Source: Castanea sativa
Taxonomy: Eukaryota; Streptophyta; Magnoliopsida; Fagales; Fagaceae
Direction: 5' to 3'
Assembly (NCBI RefSeq): GCF_040712315.1
Contig: NC_134013.1
Coordinates: forward strand, 3,197,001-3,261,000
DNA length: 64,000 nt
Below the pieces are notes generated by a model, which saw only the letters and a program-made list of their open reading frames with translations, searched no databases and was not told the DNA's origin. How positions within the stretch are numbered: the stretch's first letter is position 1; every line of letters begins with the position of its first letter. This document shows positions 47,403-58,600 of the stretch, piece after piece. The position numbers and the translations under genes were made by a program.

Positions 47403-47924
47403 CCATTCATGACCTTAAGAAATTGTAAAGAAGTACCCGTGCATTGACTGAAGTCGGTGCCATTCAATCAAGGCTAGCAGTTCTTCCTCGATTTATACGT
47501 CAAATAAAGCAAGGAAATTGGATATCAATTACATTTTTCTACGTGGTTGAAGTAATAATAAATCATAAATATGGTGAGAAATATGCATGCAAAGAGAAAT
47601 GAATAAAGGGTTAAAAACCTTAAGGTTATACCATTGACAATTGCTGGACCTGGTAAACTTGTTGTTTTATGTCGCCAATATCCTGCCTCCATAATCAGCA
47701 ATATATAGTGTGTAGAGTAGTTCTCTCCACTCCAAACAGTGAAAACTTACGTATGGTGTTTACATTGATAGGACCATTTAGATAGAAATACACCTAATCC
47801 TTAGAAATAAAAGAAAGATGAAAAAAAAAAAAAAAACAAAATGAGATTACCAGTGTTATAGAGAGATAATTGTAAATTAAGACAAACAAACTAGAAACTC
47901 TCCTTCAATATAAACTTCAGAATT
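47403..47924. repeat. Continuation of RLK upstream block A
   Basis: Matches 63360-63770 closely (GTCAAATAAAGCAAGGAAAT, ATATCCTGCCTCCATAATCA, CTTACGTATGGTGTTTACAT). The core GTCAAATAAAGCAAGGAAAT also occurs 160 bases before the RLK3 start. No gene. Confidence 0.75.
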
Positions 47925-48239
47925 GAAGTGTCGGTATGAAACAAGTATGTGGGACAATGAATGACCTAATGGATGAAAGTGACATTTCATTTGTCCCTCC
48001 ATTAATGCAATTCTAGAAACTTTTGGTACGTGTATTTAAACAACAGTTTTCAGTTTTTTTAGAAATACGTGTGGGTAAAAGTGTATAGAAATATGTTTAA
48101 TGTTATTTAAAAATTAAAAAATTGAAGTGTCAGTATTAAACAATTATGTGGGACAACGAATGATCTAGTGGATGAAAGTGACATTTCATGTTTCCCTCCA
48201 TTGATGCAATTCTAGAAACTCTAGGACCCGTTTGGTACG
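47925..48239. repeat. Tandem units of about 190-210 bp, interrupted by gypsy element 2
   Basis: Units begin at ATTGAAGTGTCGGTATGA (about 47934) and ATTGAAGTGTCAGTATTA (about 48121). A third, ATTGAAGTTTGGTATGAA (about 54703), lies beyond the inserted element. Each contains GGATGAAAGTGACATTTCAT or a close variant. Confidence 0.75.
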
Positions 48240-48492
48240 TGTGGGGAGTAAAAGAAGCCTGAACAGTTATTTGGGCCTTGGGCTTTGTTGATGGGTGTCA
48301 GTCCGATTTTGACCAAAGGCCTTTAGAACTATAAGTCGGCCTACAGGGCGAAAGTCCGAGGATTCGTCCGAGGACGAATCTCTCCTCGGACAGGCCTGCA
48401 ACGAACCTGGGAATCGCCAAAAAGATCAAGGCAGAGTTCTGGAAAAACTGTTGGTTAAGAGGGGGATCCAAGTACCTTCTAGACGCAACGGT
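48240..48492 (+). repeat. 5' LTR remnant of gypsy element 2
   Basis: Aligns without gaps to 53865-54117, starting TGTGGGGAGTAAAAGAAGCC. It is cut after CGCAACGGT; the sequence then passes into pol. The phrase GGATCCAAGTACCTT occurs on both sides of the cut (48466 and 48500), a candidate microhomology for the deletion. Confidence 0.88.
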
Positions 48493-48524
48493 TAAGATGC
48501 GGATCCAAGTACCTTTTGGACCTA

Positions 48525-49765
48525 GTTGGATCGATCCTGTGGTACCTTTTCTGAAAAACGACATACTTCTCGAGGACAAGTCTGAAGCAGGCAAGATCTG
48601 ACGAAAGGCACCGCGTTTCTGGTTGTCCGAGGACCAAAATCTGTATAAACGATCCTTCTCCAGACCATACCTGTTATGCGTGCACCCCGAGTCAACGGAG
48701 GCACTTTTGGAAGAACTGCATGAAGGAATTTGTGGAAGCCACACGGGGGGAAGATCACTAGCTCATAGGGCTCTGACTCAGGGATATTGGTGGCCCAATA
48801 TACAGAGGGAAGCTCAAGACTATGCAAGAAAGTGTGACCAATGCCAGAGGTTCGCTCCTAACATTCATCAGCCTGGGGGAGTCCTTAATCCTCTCTCCAA
48901 TCCTTGGCCCTTCGCTCAATGGGGATTGGACATAGTAGGGCCATTCCCGAGGGCTATAGGAAACAAAAGGTGGCTGCTTGTGGGGACCGACTACTTCACT
49001 AAATGGGTCGAGGCTAAGCCCTTAGCAAATATTAGGGACGTCGACTCCAAGAAGTTTATCTGGAAGAACATCATCACCAGATTTGGGGTACCACACACCC
49101 TTATTTCGGACAATGGCGTTCAATTTGATAGCAGAGCTTTTAGGAAATATTGTGGTGACATGGGCATCATAAATAGATATTCCACTCCAACTTATCCTCA
49201 GGGAAATGGGCAGGCCGAAGCCGTTAACAAGGTCATAGTTAATGGACTCAAGAAAAGGCTGGACGATGCAAAGGGCAGATGGGTAGAAGAACTACCACAT
49301 GTTTTATGGATGTATCGAATTACGCCGCGCAGATCCACTGGAGAAACGCCACTCTCCATGACTTATGGAGCCGAGGCAGTGATACTTTTGGAATCCGGTT
49401 TTCCCACGCTAAGGTCGAGTTCTTTCAGTCCAGAAAATAACAATGGCCTCCTGGAAAAGAGCCTGGATTTAGTTGAGGAACGGAGAGAGGCAGTTATGGT
49501 CCAAATGACTTATTATCAGCAGAAGCTTAAACGAAGGTATGACGCCCATGTGAAGTTAAGGCCACTTGCGCTTGGGGATCTGGTGTTGAGAAAAGTTGTG
49601 GGTACTGCTAAAAACCCAGCTTGGGGTAAGCTAGGACCAAACTGGGAAGGACCATATCGCATTGTTTCTGTAGCAGGCATAGGGTCATATCGACTACCTG
49701 ATCTAGATGAAAAGGTTGTACAACGCCCATGGAATGTAAACAACCTTAGAAGGTATTATTATTAG
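48525..49765 (+). CDS. Integrase-end of pol, gypsy element 2
   Basis: The pol frame is readable from about 48525 (DPVVPFLKNDI), with a TGA at 48599-48601, then open from 48602 to TAG 49763-49765. Numbering from the TTG at 48623: zinc-binding His33, His40, Cys71 and Cys74; catalytic Asp103 (GLDIVGPF), Asp163 (ISDNGVQFD) and Glu199 (GQAEAVNK). The 35 residues between Asp163 and Glu199 give the classical D,D35E spacing. The C-terminal part has GDLVLRKV and GPNWEGPYRI, ending NVNNLRRYYY. All catalytic residues are present, so the domain could fold, but it has no start codon context, no gag and no RT. In an intact element it is cleaved from a polyprotein. Confidence 0.88.
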
Positions 49766-49825
49766 TAAAAGGTGCCTTTGTTATTCGTGGTCTAAATTAT
49801 GAATTTATATGGGCTTATAGATTAC

Positions 49826-50440
49826 TATTACTAAATATCAAACAGAAACTTGGTTAAGTGTGGTCCTCGGACCCTATATCTAGTGAAAATTGATATCTTA
49901 TTATTTGTTAAACAGAACCTTAGTTACGTCGGGTCCTCAGACCTTCTACTTTGGGAAAATTAACATCTTAAGTTACTGTTCCTAAGTATCAAATAGAAAC
50001 TTGGTTAAGTGTGGTCCTCGGACCCCATACCTAGTGGAAATTGATATCTTATTATTTGTTAAACTGAACCTTGGTTACGCCAGGTCCTCAGACCTTCTAC
50101 TTTGGGGAAATTAACATCTTAAGTTACTGTTCCTAAGTATCAAACAGAAACTTGGTTAAGTGTGGTTCTCGGACCCCATACTTAGTGAAAATTGATATCT
50201 TATTATTTGTTAAACAGAACCTTAGTTATGCCGGGTCCTCGGACCTTCTACTTTGGAAAAATTGACATCTTAAATTACTGTTCCTAAGTATCAAATAGAA
50301 ACTTGGTTAAGTGTGGTCCTCTGACCCCATACCTTGTGGAAATTGATATCTTATTATTTGTTAAACAGAACCATGGTTAAATAGAATCTTAAGTTGTACA
50401 TTTTTAAGTATCAAGCAGAAATTTGGTAAGGTGGGGTCCT
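49826..50440 (+). repeat. 151-bp tandem repeat array, dimeric
   Basis: AAACTTGGTTAAGTGTGG occurs at 49846, 49997, 50148 and 50299, an exact 151-bp period, with a diverged fifth copy at about 50415. Each unit is itself two related halves, one with TTGGTTAAGTGTGGTCCTCG and the other with TTAGTTACGYCGGGTCCTCR, so an older unit of about 75 bp was doubled. It lies between pol and the antisense gene, the usual place for satellite-like arrays in Tat elements. Confidence 0.93.
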
Positions 50441-50860
50441 TGGACCCTAAACTTTACTAAAATAGTGTTTCAGGATACAAATTTAGAGTATCACATTGGC
50501 TTGCAAAGTGAGGCACTACTTACCATCTAAACCAAGTTTGTTTTTGTCAGGTTCTTGAACGCTTTACTTTACAAAGCAAGTATGTGTATTATTGTTTAAA
50601 GTTTTAATTGCTCAACTGCTGAAAGTGGACTTAGTTTTTTCATTCTTTCTTTCGCTGTGTGCTAATGAGAACTCTTATGGTAAACACAAAGATGAAATAA
50701 ATACAAGTCAAATGAAAATCAAATGAAATTGGCTTTCATTAATTGTTTTGATATACATTACATGGAGAATTTTTTTTTTTTTTAAAAAGAAGCCCCAGGC
50801 TCGGCCCTAAGCTTTTGGAGGGGGGTTTTTGCTGAGAAGTGCTGGTAGCCTCTGTGTTTT
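50441..50860. other. Untranslated stretch of gypsy element 2
   Basis: AT-rich DNA between the repeat array and the antisense gene's stop codon. Probably the 3' untranslated region of the antisense transcript; no specific signal is assigned. Confidence 0.5.
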
Positions 50861-53366
50861 TTAGCTCCAACTTAAAGGAAGACAGGACTTGTTTCCCTTT
50901 GTCTGTTGTAGTTGTTGGAAGGATGATGGGCTCCACACTTTGGCTTGGGTCTTTCTCGGCACCTCTACACCCTTCCTTCTCTTTATTGGAACCTGTATGT
51001 TCTGTAGGATCCAGAATGGGTTCAGGAATCGCAGGAAGGAGAGCAGAAGTGCCTGTCTCAGGGCAGGTGCGATAGTAGGAGCCTCATCTATCTCATGTAT
51101 GTCAAGGGGAAGCCAAACGTTCTCAGGCTTCCTCAACTTGGAAGCTGAAGGAACCCTTGCTGCGTTTAAGGCTTCGTTCCAGTCCTGCTGATAGTATTCT
51201 CGGCACAAGGCCGCAAACGCCTCTGTCAACTGGTCTTCTGTCACCGCCACCCTCTCCTTGTAACTAGCCTTCTTCGCGGCCTCCAACGAATCCTTGAAGG
51301 TGCGAGCTTCCTCCTTCATTTTTGCAAGCTCCTTCTCCAAGTTAGAGCATTCCTTCTCAGCTTTGGAGAGCTTATCATCCTTTTGATGAAGAAGCTTGCG
51401 CTGCCCCTCCACTTGAGTCCTCATCGTTCTCAGATTGGCCTCAGCGCCGTCTCTCTCTCTCTTTAAGTTGGCCAGTTGAGAGGAGAGTCTCTCGTTTTCT
51501 GCTAGGGCCTCGCCTAGGGACTTCTCAGTCTCTAGCCGTATCTCATGTTCCATTCCGGCTTTCTTCCAAGAATCCTCCACAAACTTCTCGGTAGCAAAGA
51601 CCTCTTGAACGGCCTATGACAAAGTATCAGAGGGTTAAACGCAGGAAAATATTTACTAATAATCGAAAATCATGAAAAACGAAGTGTACACACGGAGTGA
51701 AACTTACTAGGGCTAAGTCTATTTTCAAAGAAAGGAACAGCTGTGGCTGGCTCATTTTTTCCAAGGCTTCCATATCCTTGGGCAGCAGAAGGGGATGTTC
51801 CAACGCATCGGCCAGGTAGAGGGCGTGGCCTTGTTGGAACGCCCTGATGTTGGACTGGAGGGGGATTGGTGCTCCATCCAGTCTCAGTTCGGGAGACCAG
51901 GTAGCTGGTGCTCGGTGCACTTCGGCCATGTCCCTAATCTCCCCACTTTCAACTGAACGGGCACGTCCTTTGCCCTTGTCCAATTTCTGCTGCTGAGCTT
52001 GCTGTGGCTGTTGTTTTAGCTTCTTCTATTTTTCACCACCAGCCTCCTCGGTCTCCCCCTTTCTTTTCTTCTTGGGCTCTTCAACGGGAGGCTTGGGATC
52101 GGCTAGAGGAAGGGGTGGTGGCAAGGACGGGGGAACTTGAGATCCCCCCGCTCCTTTCTAGGCGACTTTCTCGCCTCTCTTATTTAGTAGGCCTTTGAGC
52201 ACGTCCATATCTTCGTCCTCGGCACTGTCGTTAGGACGTGCAACTATTAGACCTACGATCCCGGAGGCCTCGGCGGGCTCTTCTTCCTCGTCAGAGAGTA
52301 CGACAAACTGGTTTCCTCGAGGTCTTCCGACGTCCTCGAGCTGAAACTGGTCTATCTCCTCGTCTAACGTGTGCAACGAGGACACTTGCTCCTCCGGGAC
52401 AGCGGTTGCCTGAGAGTGCGTTGAGAGAGGGATCGCCGCGATGGGTCGCGTGTATAGAATGGTGTTAAGGTCATCGGGGATGTCGTGGTTGGCAAGAAAT
52501 TTTAGTCTGGCTACGTTTATTCTCCTGCGCCTCCTGTCCCCCGCGATAATCGCGTTCTCTATCTCTTGAAAATCAGAGGATATAGGGTCGTACCCTAATA
52601 TTAAGTGAGCCGCTCTAAGTTGCAGGTCTTCACTCACAAAAACTTCTGAGCGCAGTATGCAGTTTAGGTTAGCAACGTTGCAGTGGCTCAGGCGTGGGCG
52701 CACGTGCTGTTTATCTGCGAGAAAGGATACCAAAGAAGGCAAGTATGATTAGATCTATGATGCATATGGGGAATCGAAATTGACAGTGTGTAAAAGTAAA
52801 TAAATATTTGAAGATTTTGAGGATAAAGTACAGGATAGGGAAATTAGCTCCTAAGGAGTCACACCTGGTTCTCCCCATTCGACTGGACAGTGAAGGCTGT
52901 TATGTCAGTTGCTTGAGGCGATGAGGTAGTCGTCCTTCATGCCTTTATTGGATTTGGGTAAGCAAGAAATTAACCTAACTACACTAGATCGGGATTTAAT
53001 GTAATAACCTACGCCCTTAAGTTTGTGGCATTCATACATAAAGGTAACATCATGCCAAGTGAGGTTCAAGCCCATCTGCTCATTTAGAGCGTCGATACTT
53101 CCTAAGATCCTAAATACATTGGGTGCACATTGGTCTGGGCACAACCTGTGGTTGCGAAGGTATTCCCTAGTGACACTTCTCATAGGGAGGGTCATCCCAC
53201 CTTCTATGAAGGCAATCATAGGGATAATAACCTCTCCCGTCTTCCTAGAACCACCTACAGCTTCCGTCGGACAGTATTCCAAGCCTATGTCACTGGGAAT
53301 CTAGTACTTGGCCTTAAAGCCTTCCATCCCAGTGGCGGTATCAACTAAGCACTTAAACCTACCCAT
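50861..53366 (-). pseudogene. Three-exon antisense gene of gypsy element 2
   Basis: Exon 1 53366-52865 (502 nt), intron CAG|GTGTGA...CTCGCAG| of 150 nt, exon 2 52714-51708 (1007 nt), intron CTA|GTAAGT...CATAG| of 95 nt, exon 3 51613-50861 (753 nt). Phases agree throughout, giving 754 codons including the stop. Exon 1 holds a conserved domain (FIEGGMTLPM, LCPDQCAPNVFRI, WHDVTFMYE, VRLISCLP). Exon 2 begins LNCILRSEVFVSEDLQLRAA and passes into an acidic then Pro/Lys-rich linker. Exon 3 is a long coiled coil (about 160 residues rich in Glu, Lys, Leu). In-frame stops at 53303-53301 (TAG), 52907-52905 (TGA), 52160-52158 (TAG) and 52028-52026 (TAG) disable it. Homologous to the antisense gene of element 1. 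Biochemical function not recognised. Confidence 0.78.
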
Positions 53367-53576
53367 CTAGGAGAAAGGAAGGGGCAAGTTTTCAAGAGGA
53401 AAGTGGTTAAGAAGGGAGCTAAGGACAGAATCCGAGGAGAAAGGAGTAGAGAAAGTAGGAACTTACGAGTTGGTAGTTATGCGAATTTCCACGGGTTTCT
53501 GGAGAGAAAAGATGATCACTGATGCTCTGATGTGATTGAATTATGAAGAAATGAATAAAGGCGCAGATTTCTAAGC

Positions 53577-53587
53577 ATTATGACGTG
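53577..53587 (-). promoter_or_regulatory. ACGT-core motif upstream of the antisense gene
   Basis: Minus-strand CACGTCATAAT, about 210 bases before the ATG at 53366. A near match, CACGTCAGTAA, lies upstream of the homologous gene in element 1. ACGT cores are bZIP-type binding sites in plants; a role here is inferred. Confidence 0.35.
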
Positions 53588-53852
53588 CGGGAGGCGGCCT
53601 CGAAATTAGATCCGTCCCGCCCAAATTTTCAGGAGGCGACAAGGACCGTTGGATATTCATCTCACCGTTGAACGTGGGGAACAGGGTGTAACTTGTGGTC
53701 ATAAATGCGCGCATTTTGGAAATCGAAGCGCCAAAACGGCATTTTTTAAGAACGAAATGACCCCCACATGCGTGTTATGTACGAAACGTGTGGAAGGTAC
53801 TTTGGTCGAATCAAAACCCTATTTCTCTCTTCGGATGGAGAAAAATAAAGTT

Positions 53853-53864
53853 TTGAGGGGCTAT
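53853..53864 (+). promoter_or_regulatory. Polypurine tract of gypsy element 2
   Basis: A short GAGGGG tract followed by CTAT directly before the 3' LTR; the same arrangement (purines then CTAT) as in element 1. Confidence 0.65.
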
Positions 53865-54606
53865 TGTGGGGAGTAAAAGAAGCCTGAACAGTTATTTGGG
53901 CCTTGGGCTTTGTTGATGGGTGTCAGTCCGATTTTGAGCAAAGGCCTTTAGAACTATAAGTCGGCCCACATGGCGAAAGTCCGAGGATTCGTCCGAGGAT
54001 GAATCTCTCCTCGGACAGGCCCGCAATGAACCTGGGAATCGCCAAAAAGATCAAGGCAGAGTTCTGGAAAAACTGTTGGTTAAGAGGGGGATCCAAGTAC
54101 CTTTTAGACGCAACGGTGTGAGAGAAATATCTTAGAAAAATGCTGCTACCTCCACATTAAAGATCCTGCACCTACTTCCCTGGCCGCATTAATGGGGAAG
54201 TGACCCTTGAACAGTAGAAACCCACCTTCCTGCCCTTATTTAAAGACTTTAGGAATGTGGTGGAGAAAGAGAGAGAAGATTTGGGTGACACATAGACAAA
54301 GGGAGAAGAAGGAGTATTTAAGAGGAGAAGAGAGCGAAGAAAGGGGGACGAAAAAAAATTAGAACTGTAATCTTTGGAAGAAAAAGAGAAATAACACATA
54401 TATCATCATCGGTTTACGTCCGAGGAGGTTCTTTTGTCTCATTCGCTTATTACTTGCAAATATTGTAACACTTTAGCCTGTTTGTCAAGCTTCCAACACC
54501 CCTCAAACTAGATTTCAAATCCACACTCTAGAAATTTTATTGTTTAAGGCTCATTGGGCTTGAGCCCACATTTGTTTTTGGGTTCAGGTGCAATTTTGCA
54601 GTTACA
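53865..54606 (+). repeat. 3' LTR of gypsy element 2 (742 bp)
   Basis: Starts TGTGGGGAGTAAAAG and ends TTGCAGTTACA, followed by the target duplication GTACG. Contains a near-palindromic TCCGAGGATTCGTCCGAGGA segment and repeated TCCTCGGAC motifs. Confidence 0.9.
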
Positions 54607-55069
54607 GTACGTGTATTTAAACAAAAGTTTTCAATTTTTTTAGAAATACGTGTATGTGAAAAAGTGTATAGAAATACATGTAATGTTGTTTAAAAACTGA
54701 AAAATTGAAGTTTGGTATGAAACAATTATGTGGGAAAACGAATGACCTAATGGAGGAAAGTGACATTTCATGTGTCCCTCCATTGATGCAATTCTAGAAA
54801 CTCTAGAACCCGTTTGGTATGTGTATTTAAATAATAGTTTCAGTTTTTTTTAGAAATATGTGTGGGGAAAAAATGTGTAGAAATATGTGTAATGTTGTTT
54901 AAAAACTGAAAATATGTGTTTAAGCACCAAACATTCCCCTAAATTCTAAACAGGTGGGAAATTTTTGTATGGAACATAAAAAATAAAAGAAAGATGAAAA
55001 AAAAAAAAAAAACAAAACAAGATTACCAATGTTATAGAGAGATAATTGTAAATTAAGACCAACTATAAA
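54607..55069. repeat. Right half of the interrupted tandem repeat
   Basis: Resumes the host sequence after the element: a further unit at about 54700-54830, then GTGGGAAATTTTTGTATGGA and a segment (54975-55062) almost identical to 47810-47885, including AGATTACCA-TGTTATAGAGA. Confidence 0.75.
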
Positions 55070-58000
55070 AAAAAAAATATAGGGTCATGTTAACGGATGC
55101 CTTTAAGACAATTGTTATTAAACCATATTAAGAATTGTTTATAAACCATATTCATCAAGCAGAACTTCATGAATAAAAAGTGAGGGTTTTTTTTTTTTTT
55201 TTTTTTTCCAAATTCAAAAACCATTTTTATACTTATCAAAAAAAAAAAAACCCCATTTTTATAACTAGAATTTATGCTATATCGATTTATATTTTTGTTG
55301 ACAAAGTCAAAAAGCATATTTATTGTCCTTTTATTCGAAAAGTCAAGTTTGGTTTTACGCTTTGTTATTTGTGAATGCAAGAAAAATTGATGGTCACATT
55401 CTAATATGAAAAATAAATTCGGTTTGCCTTTGTTCTTTGTCATTGTAGGCTTTGGCATTCTCAAATCCTTCATGATTGCTTCCTATGTTTTGAAAACCAT
55501 TAATATATTGAGAATACAGTTTTAAATGGGTTGTTTATCATTCTATATTATGGTAGATTTATGAATCATGATTTTTCAACATTTCCATGATTTTATTAAC
55601 ATTATCTTCCTCTCTGATCATAATTACAAAATTTTGCATCTTTTTCTCCCCCTCCTATTAGATGTATTCATATAACTCTCTAACAAACATATTAGTATCA
55701 GTTATAATGGTCGGTTTGCATCCACCAACAATATTCATGTGCGTTTGCAATTCATTAATGTTGGCTAGAAGTGAATAAAAAAGAATGAAAGGAAACAATA
55801 AAATCTTCAAAGCTAGGAATGATAAAAAAAAAAAAAAAGTTACAAATCACTTCGCATCCTTGACATGATGGTCACTTTATAAGTATAAGTGCTTGTAGGG
55901 GTGTGAGAGGCAAGGGACAGGGTTCAAAATTTCAGGAAATAAGTTTCACACATATATTTACTTAGATTAAGCTAAAATAGAATTTGTATCTTGTATATAA
56001 GATACCATATGTATTGGCAACAAATTGAGTATAGGATACCATAGAACTAGCTAAAGCTTTAGGTTGATGTATAATCACCTTTTGGATTTGATATTTTCTT
56101 GGATTCCAAAATTTGAGAAACCAAGGCCAGGTACACCATTAAAATAAAAAAAACTTGTATTTAAACAACATCACACGTATTTCTACATACTTTTTCACTT
56201 ACACGTATTTCTACACATGTTTTCAAACAATAAAACACATGTTTTCAAGTGTATGTACCAAACACTTCAAATGTGTTTAACGTTATTAGTTTGGAAATGT
56301 CTTTGTAAACGAGGGTACATTGCGGGCAATATATATGGGAGAAGCATGCCGGACAGACATATTGCCCTGTAAAGGTCTTAGTGTACCCCAGATATATGTC
56401 ATTATCTAACAGCCCTGGATAGGAACAGTATGAACAATTGTACATAATGGAAATTTGGTGAATCGAAATGAGACTACCTGACAGAAGTGTGTATTAGGAA
56501 GTTGCATGTGATTTAAATTTTGCTTATAAAATGCTTTTTATTGTTGGAACTATGTTTAGCACTTTTAATGTTTACAAAATTCAACCATCTCTATATTAAT
56601 TTATCAAAGTTTAATTGTAACAAGTCACTGAAAAAAACCAAATCAAACCAAACCAAAATTTTGATTGAGGCATAATATTAAAAAAAAAAAAAAGGTATAG
56701 GATTACTTCAAATTTCAAAACTAAAAAATTATAAATTGATATGACAATAAATTTGATTAATACTACCTCAACAAGATAATAAATGTGTTTATATTTAAAT
56801 TACTTTTTGTGTTTAGTGACATATTGATTTGTAAGATCTATGTAGTGATATTTATAATATTTTTTGGACAATAATTCTTACACACACTCATGTTTTTAAA
56901 ATTTTACTAGCAACAAATCACAATTTTTAATTTTTAAGCAAATCAGATTTGCTGGTCACTAGCAACAAATCAAGACCAAGCTTGGGTTCACTTGCTAATT
57001 AAATGCAAAATACCTAGAAAGAAAAAACTTTCCAAAAGCCATAAGATGCAAGCATTCATCCTGGTTGTGGAAAGGTATTTGGGAGAGTAGGTTTTGGTCT
57101 AAAAATGCTTGTTTCCAAATAATTCAGGTATGGATATCAACCTTTAGGACTTATAGGCGGACACTTGGGTACCTCTTTACCAAATTATAGTTTTATTCCT
57201 CTCGGGGGCATGCCAAATGAAACTAGCTGAGTTGTTGACATAAATTCCTAACTGAATTCAAATTGGGATTTAAATTTGCTCCTATTTATTTGATGATCAT
57301 ACTATTAAATGCATATGATATCACAACCATCATTACCAACCAATCACTCTCCAGATAAACTTCTTTGGTCACCAGAAAAACATGAAAATATTAACATTAA
57401 ATCTGCAGACCTTCTATGTCTAAGAGATTTCCAGACCTAGCCAAATGAAATGGAAATATCTTTGGAAGTTCAAATTAAAATACACGACAGACTCAAACTT
57501 CTCCTCAAGAAAATACCCAACTAGTTCATTGAGGACCGTTTAATTTGCCACAACGTTTTTAACAATTTGACTTGATTGCACAAAAATTTTCATATGAACT
57601 CACTATATTTTTTTTTCCATATAATTCATGGTTAATTGTCTCAAAATTGTGATTAAATTGTAGCACAAAAATTGTGTCGCTAGACCCTCACGTGATACTG
57701 TGGAAAATGATTACGTAAAAGAGAACAATGGTCAGACTAGAAAAACGAGTGATTTAAAAAAAAAAAAAAAAAAAAATCCCTATTCATTTTGGCTGGCTCA
57801 GTCAATGAAAAGGTGATCCATCCTTGACCCAAAAAAGTATCTAGAATCTGCTTGGCCATACTTTGAAAAATAATATAACCAAGAAAATTCCAATACCAAT
57901 TTCTATAACTCCAGTGAACCATAGATCAATTTAACAAAGTTTAACAAAACAAAAGTGCAAAAAAATATAATTGAAGCATAATTAAAAACAATTGGTGTTT

Positions 58001-58204
58001 TAGTTTTAAGATAAAAAGTAATTATTAGAAGCATACATCATTGAAATATCTCTCTCTCTATATATAAAAAATCTAAAATTACTATAAACTTTATTATAAA
58101 AACTTATAATCTAATAGGATAATAATTTTGATTGATACTACTTCAATAAATAAATAAAATTACTCTTTTTAATTAGTAACCCATTAATTTATAAATTAAA
58201 TATG

Positions 58205-58263
<59 letters not shown>

Positions 58264-58481
58264 GGGGTAAGCAACAGTCCTTAGCTCAGGAAATTGCTAT
58301 GGACCTACCTGTATATAGCAACTATTCAAATAATGCTAGCAACTTTCTGATCTCCTTCCCCTGTACGTCAAATGTAGTATATCGTATACGCCAGGTCTCT
58401 CACATATACGCCGGGTACAACAAGATATAATTTTATTCGTCAAATAAAGCAAGGAAATGAGAGCCTTACCCTTTACGTTCA

Positions 58482-58527
<46 letters not shown>

Positions 58528-58532
58528 ATCCT
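55070..58532. other. Intergenic and RLK3 upstream region
   Basis: No gene recognised. 55990-56560 is the diverged copy of the MRG 3' flank block (compare 45350-46420 without the TRIM). 57780-58530 is the RLK upstream block. Microsatellites: (TA)n at about 58208-58259 and 58485-58524. Poly-A/T runs at 55188-55207 and 57756-57775. Confidence 0.6.
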
Positions 58533-58540
58533 TATATAAA
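58533..58540 (+). promoter_or_regulatory. TATA box of RLK3
   Basis: TATATAAA 61 bases before the ATG at 58601, just after a (TA)n run. The position is right for a short 5' leader. RLK2 has CTTAAATAAAG at the matching place. Confidence 0.55.
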
Positions 58541-58600
58541 GAGAAGCTCATAAATCTTTGTTTCCCAAGCCCATCCCTTGTTTGAGCTTTCATAAAGTTC

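Larger units (their letters stand above)
48240..54606 (+). mobile_element. Ty3-gypsy Tat-type element 2, internally deleted
   Basis: Perfect 5-bp target duplication GTACG at 48235-48239 and 54607-54611. From left: the first 253 bp of the 5' LTR, a junction at about 48493-48530, the end of pol with an open integrase, a 151-bp repeat array, an antisense three-exon gene, a polypurine tract, and the full 742-bp 3' LTR. The primer-binding site, gag, protease, RT and both RNase H domains are gone. By eye, the shared 253 bp of the two LTRs differ at about 7 positions with no indel, so this insertion looks younger than element 1. Confidence 0.93.

Noticed and set aside
48298..48827. Minus-strand frames of 148 and 101 codons at the start of gypsy element 2
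   Set aside because: They cross the LTR and the opposite strand of the integrase zinc region; no independent features.
55090..55473. 127-codon minus-strand frame
   Set aside because: It spans poly-A/T runs (Lys/Phe homopolymers) and has no recognisable domain.
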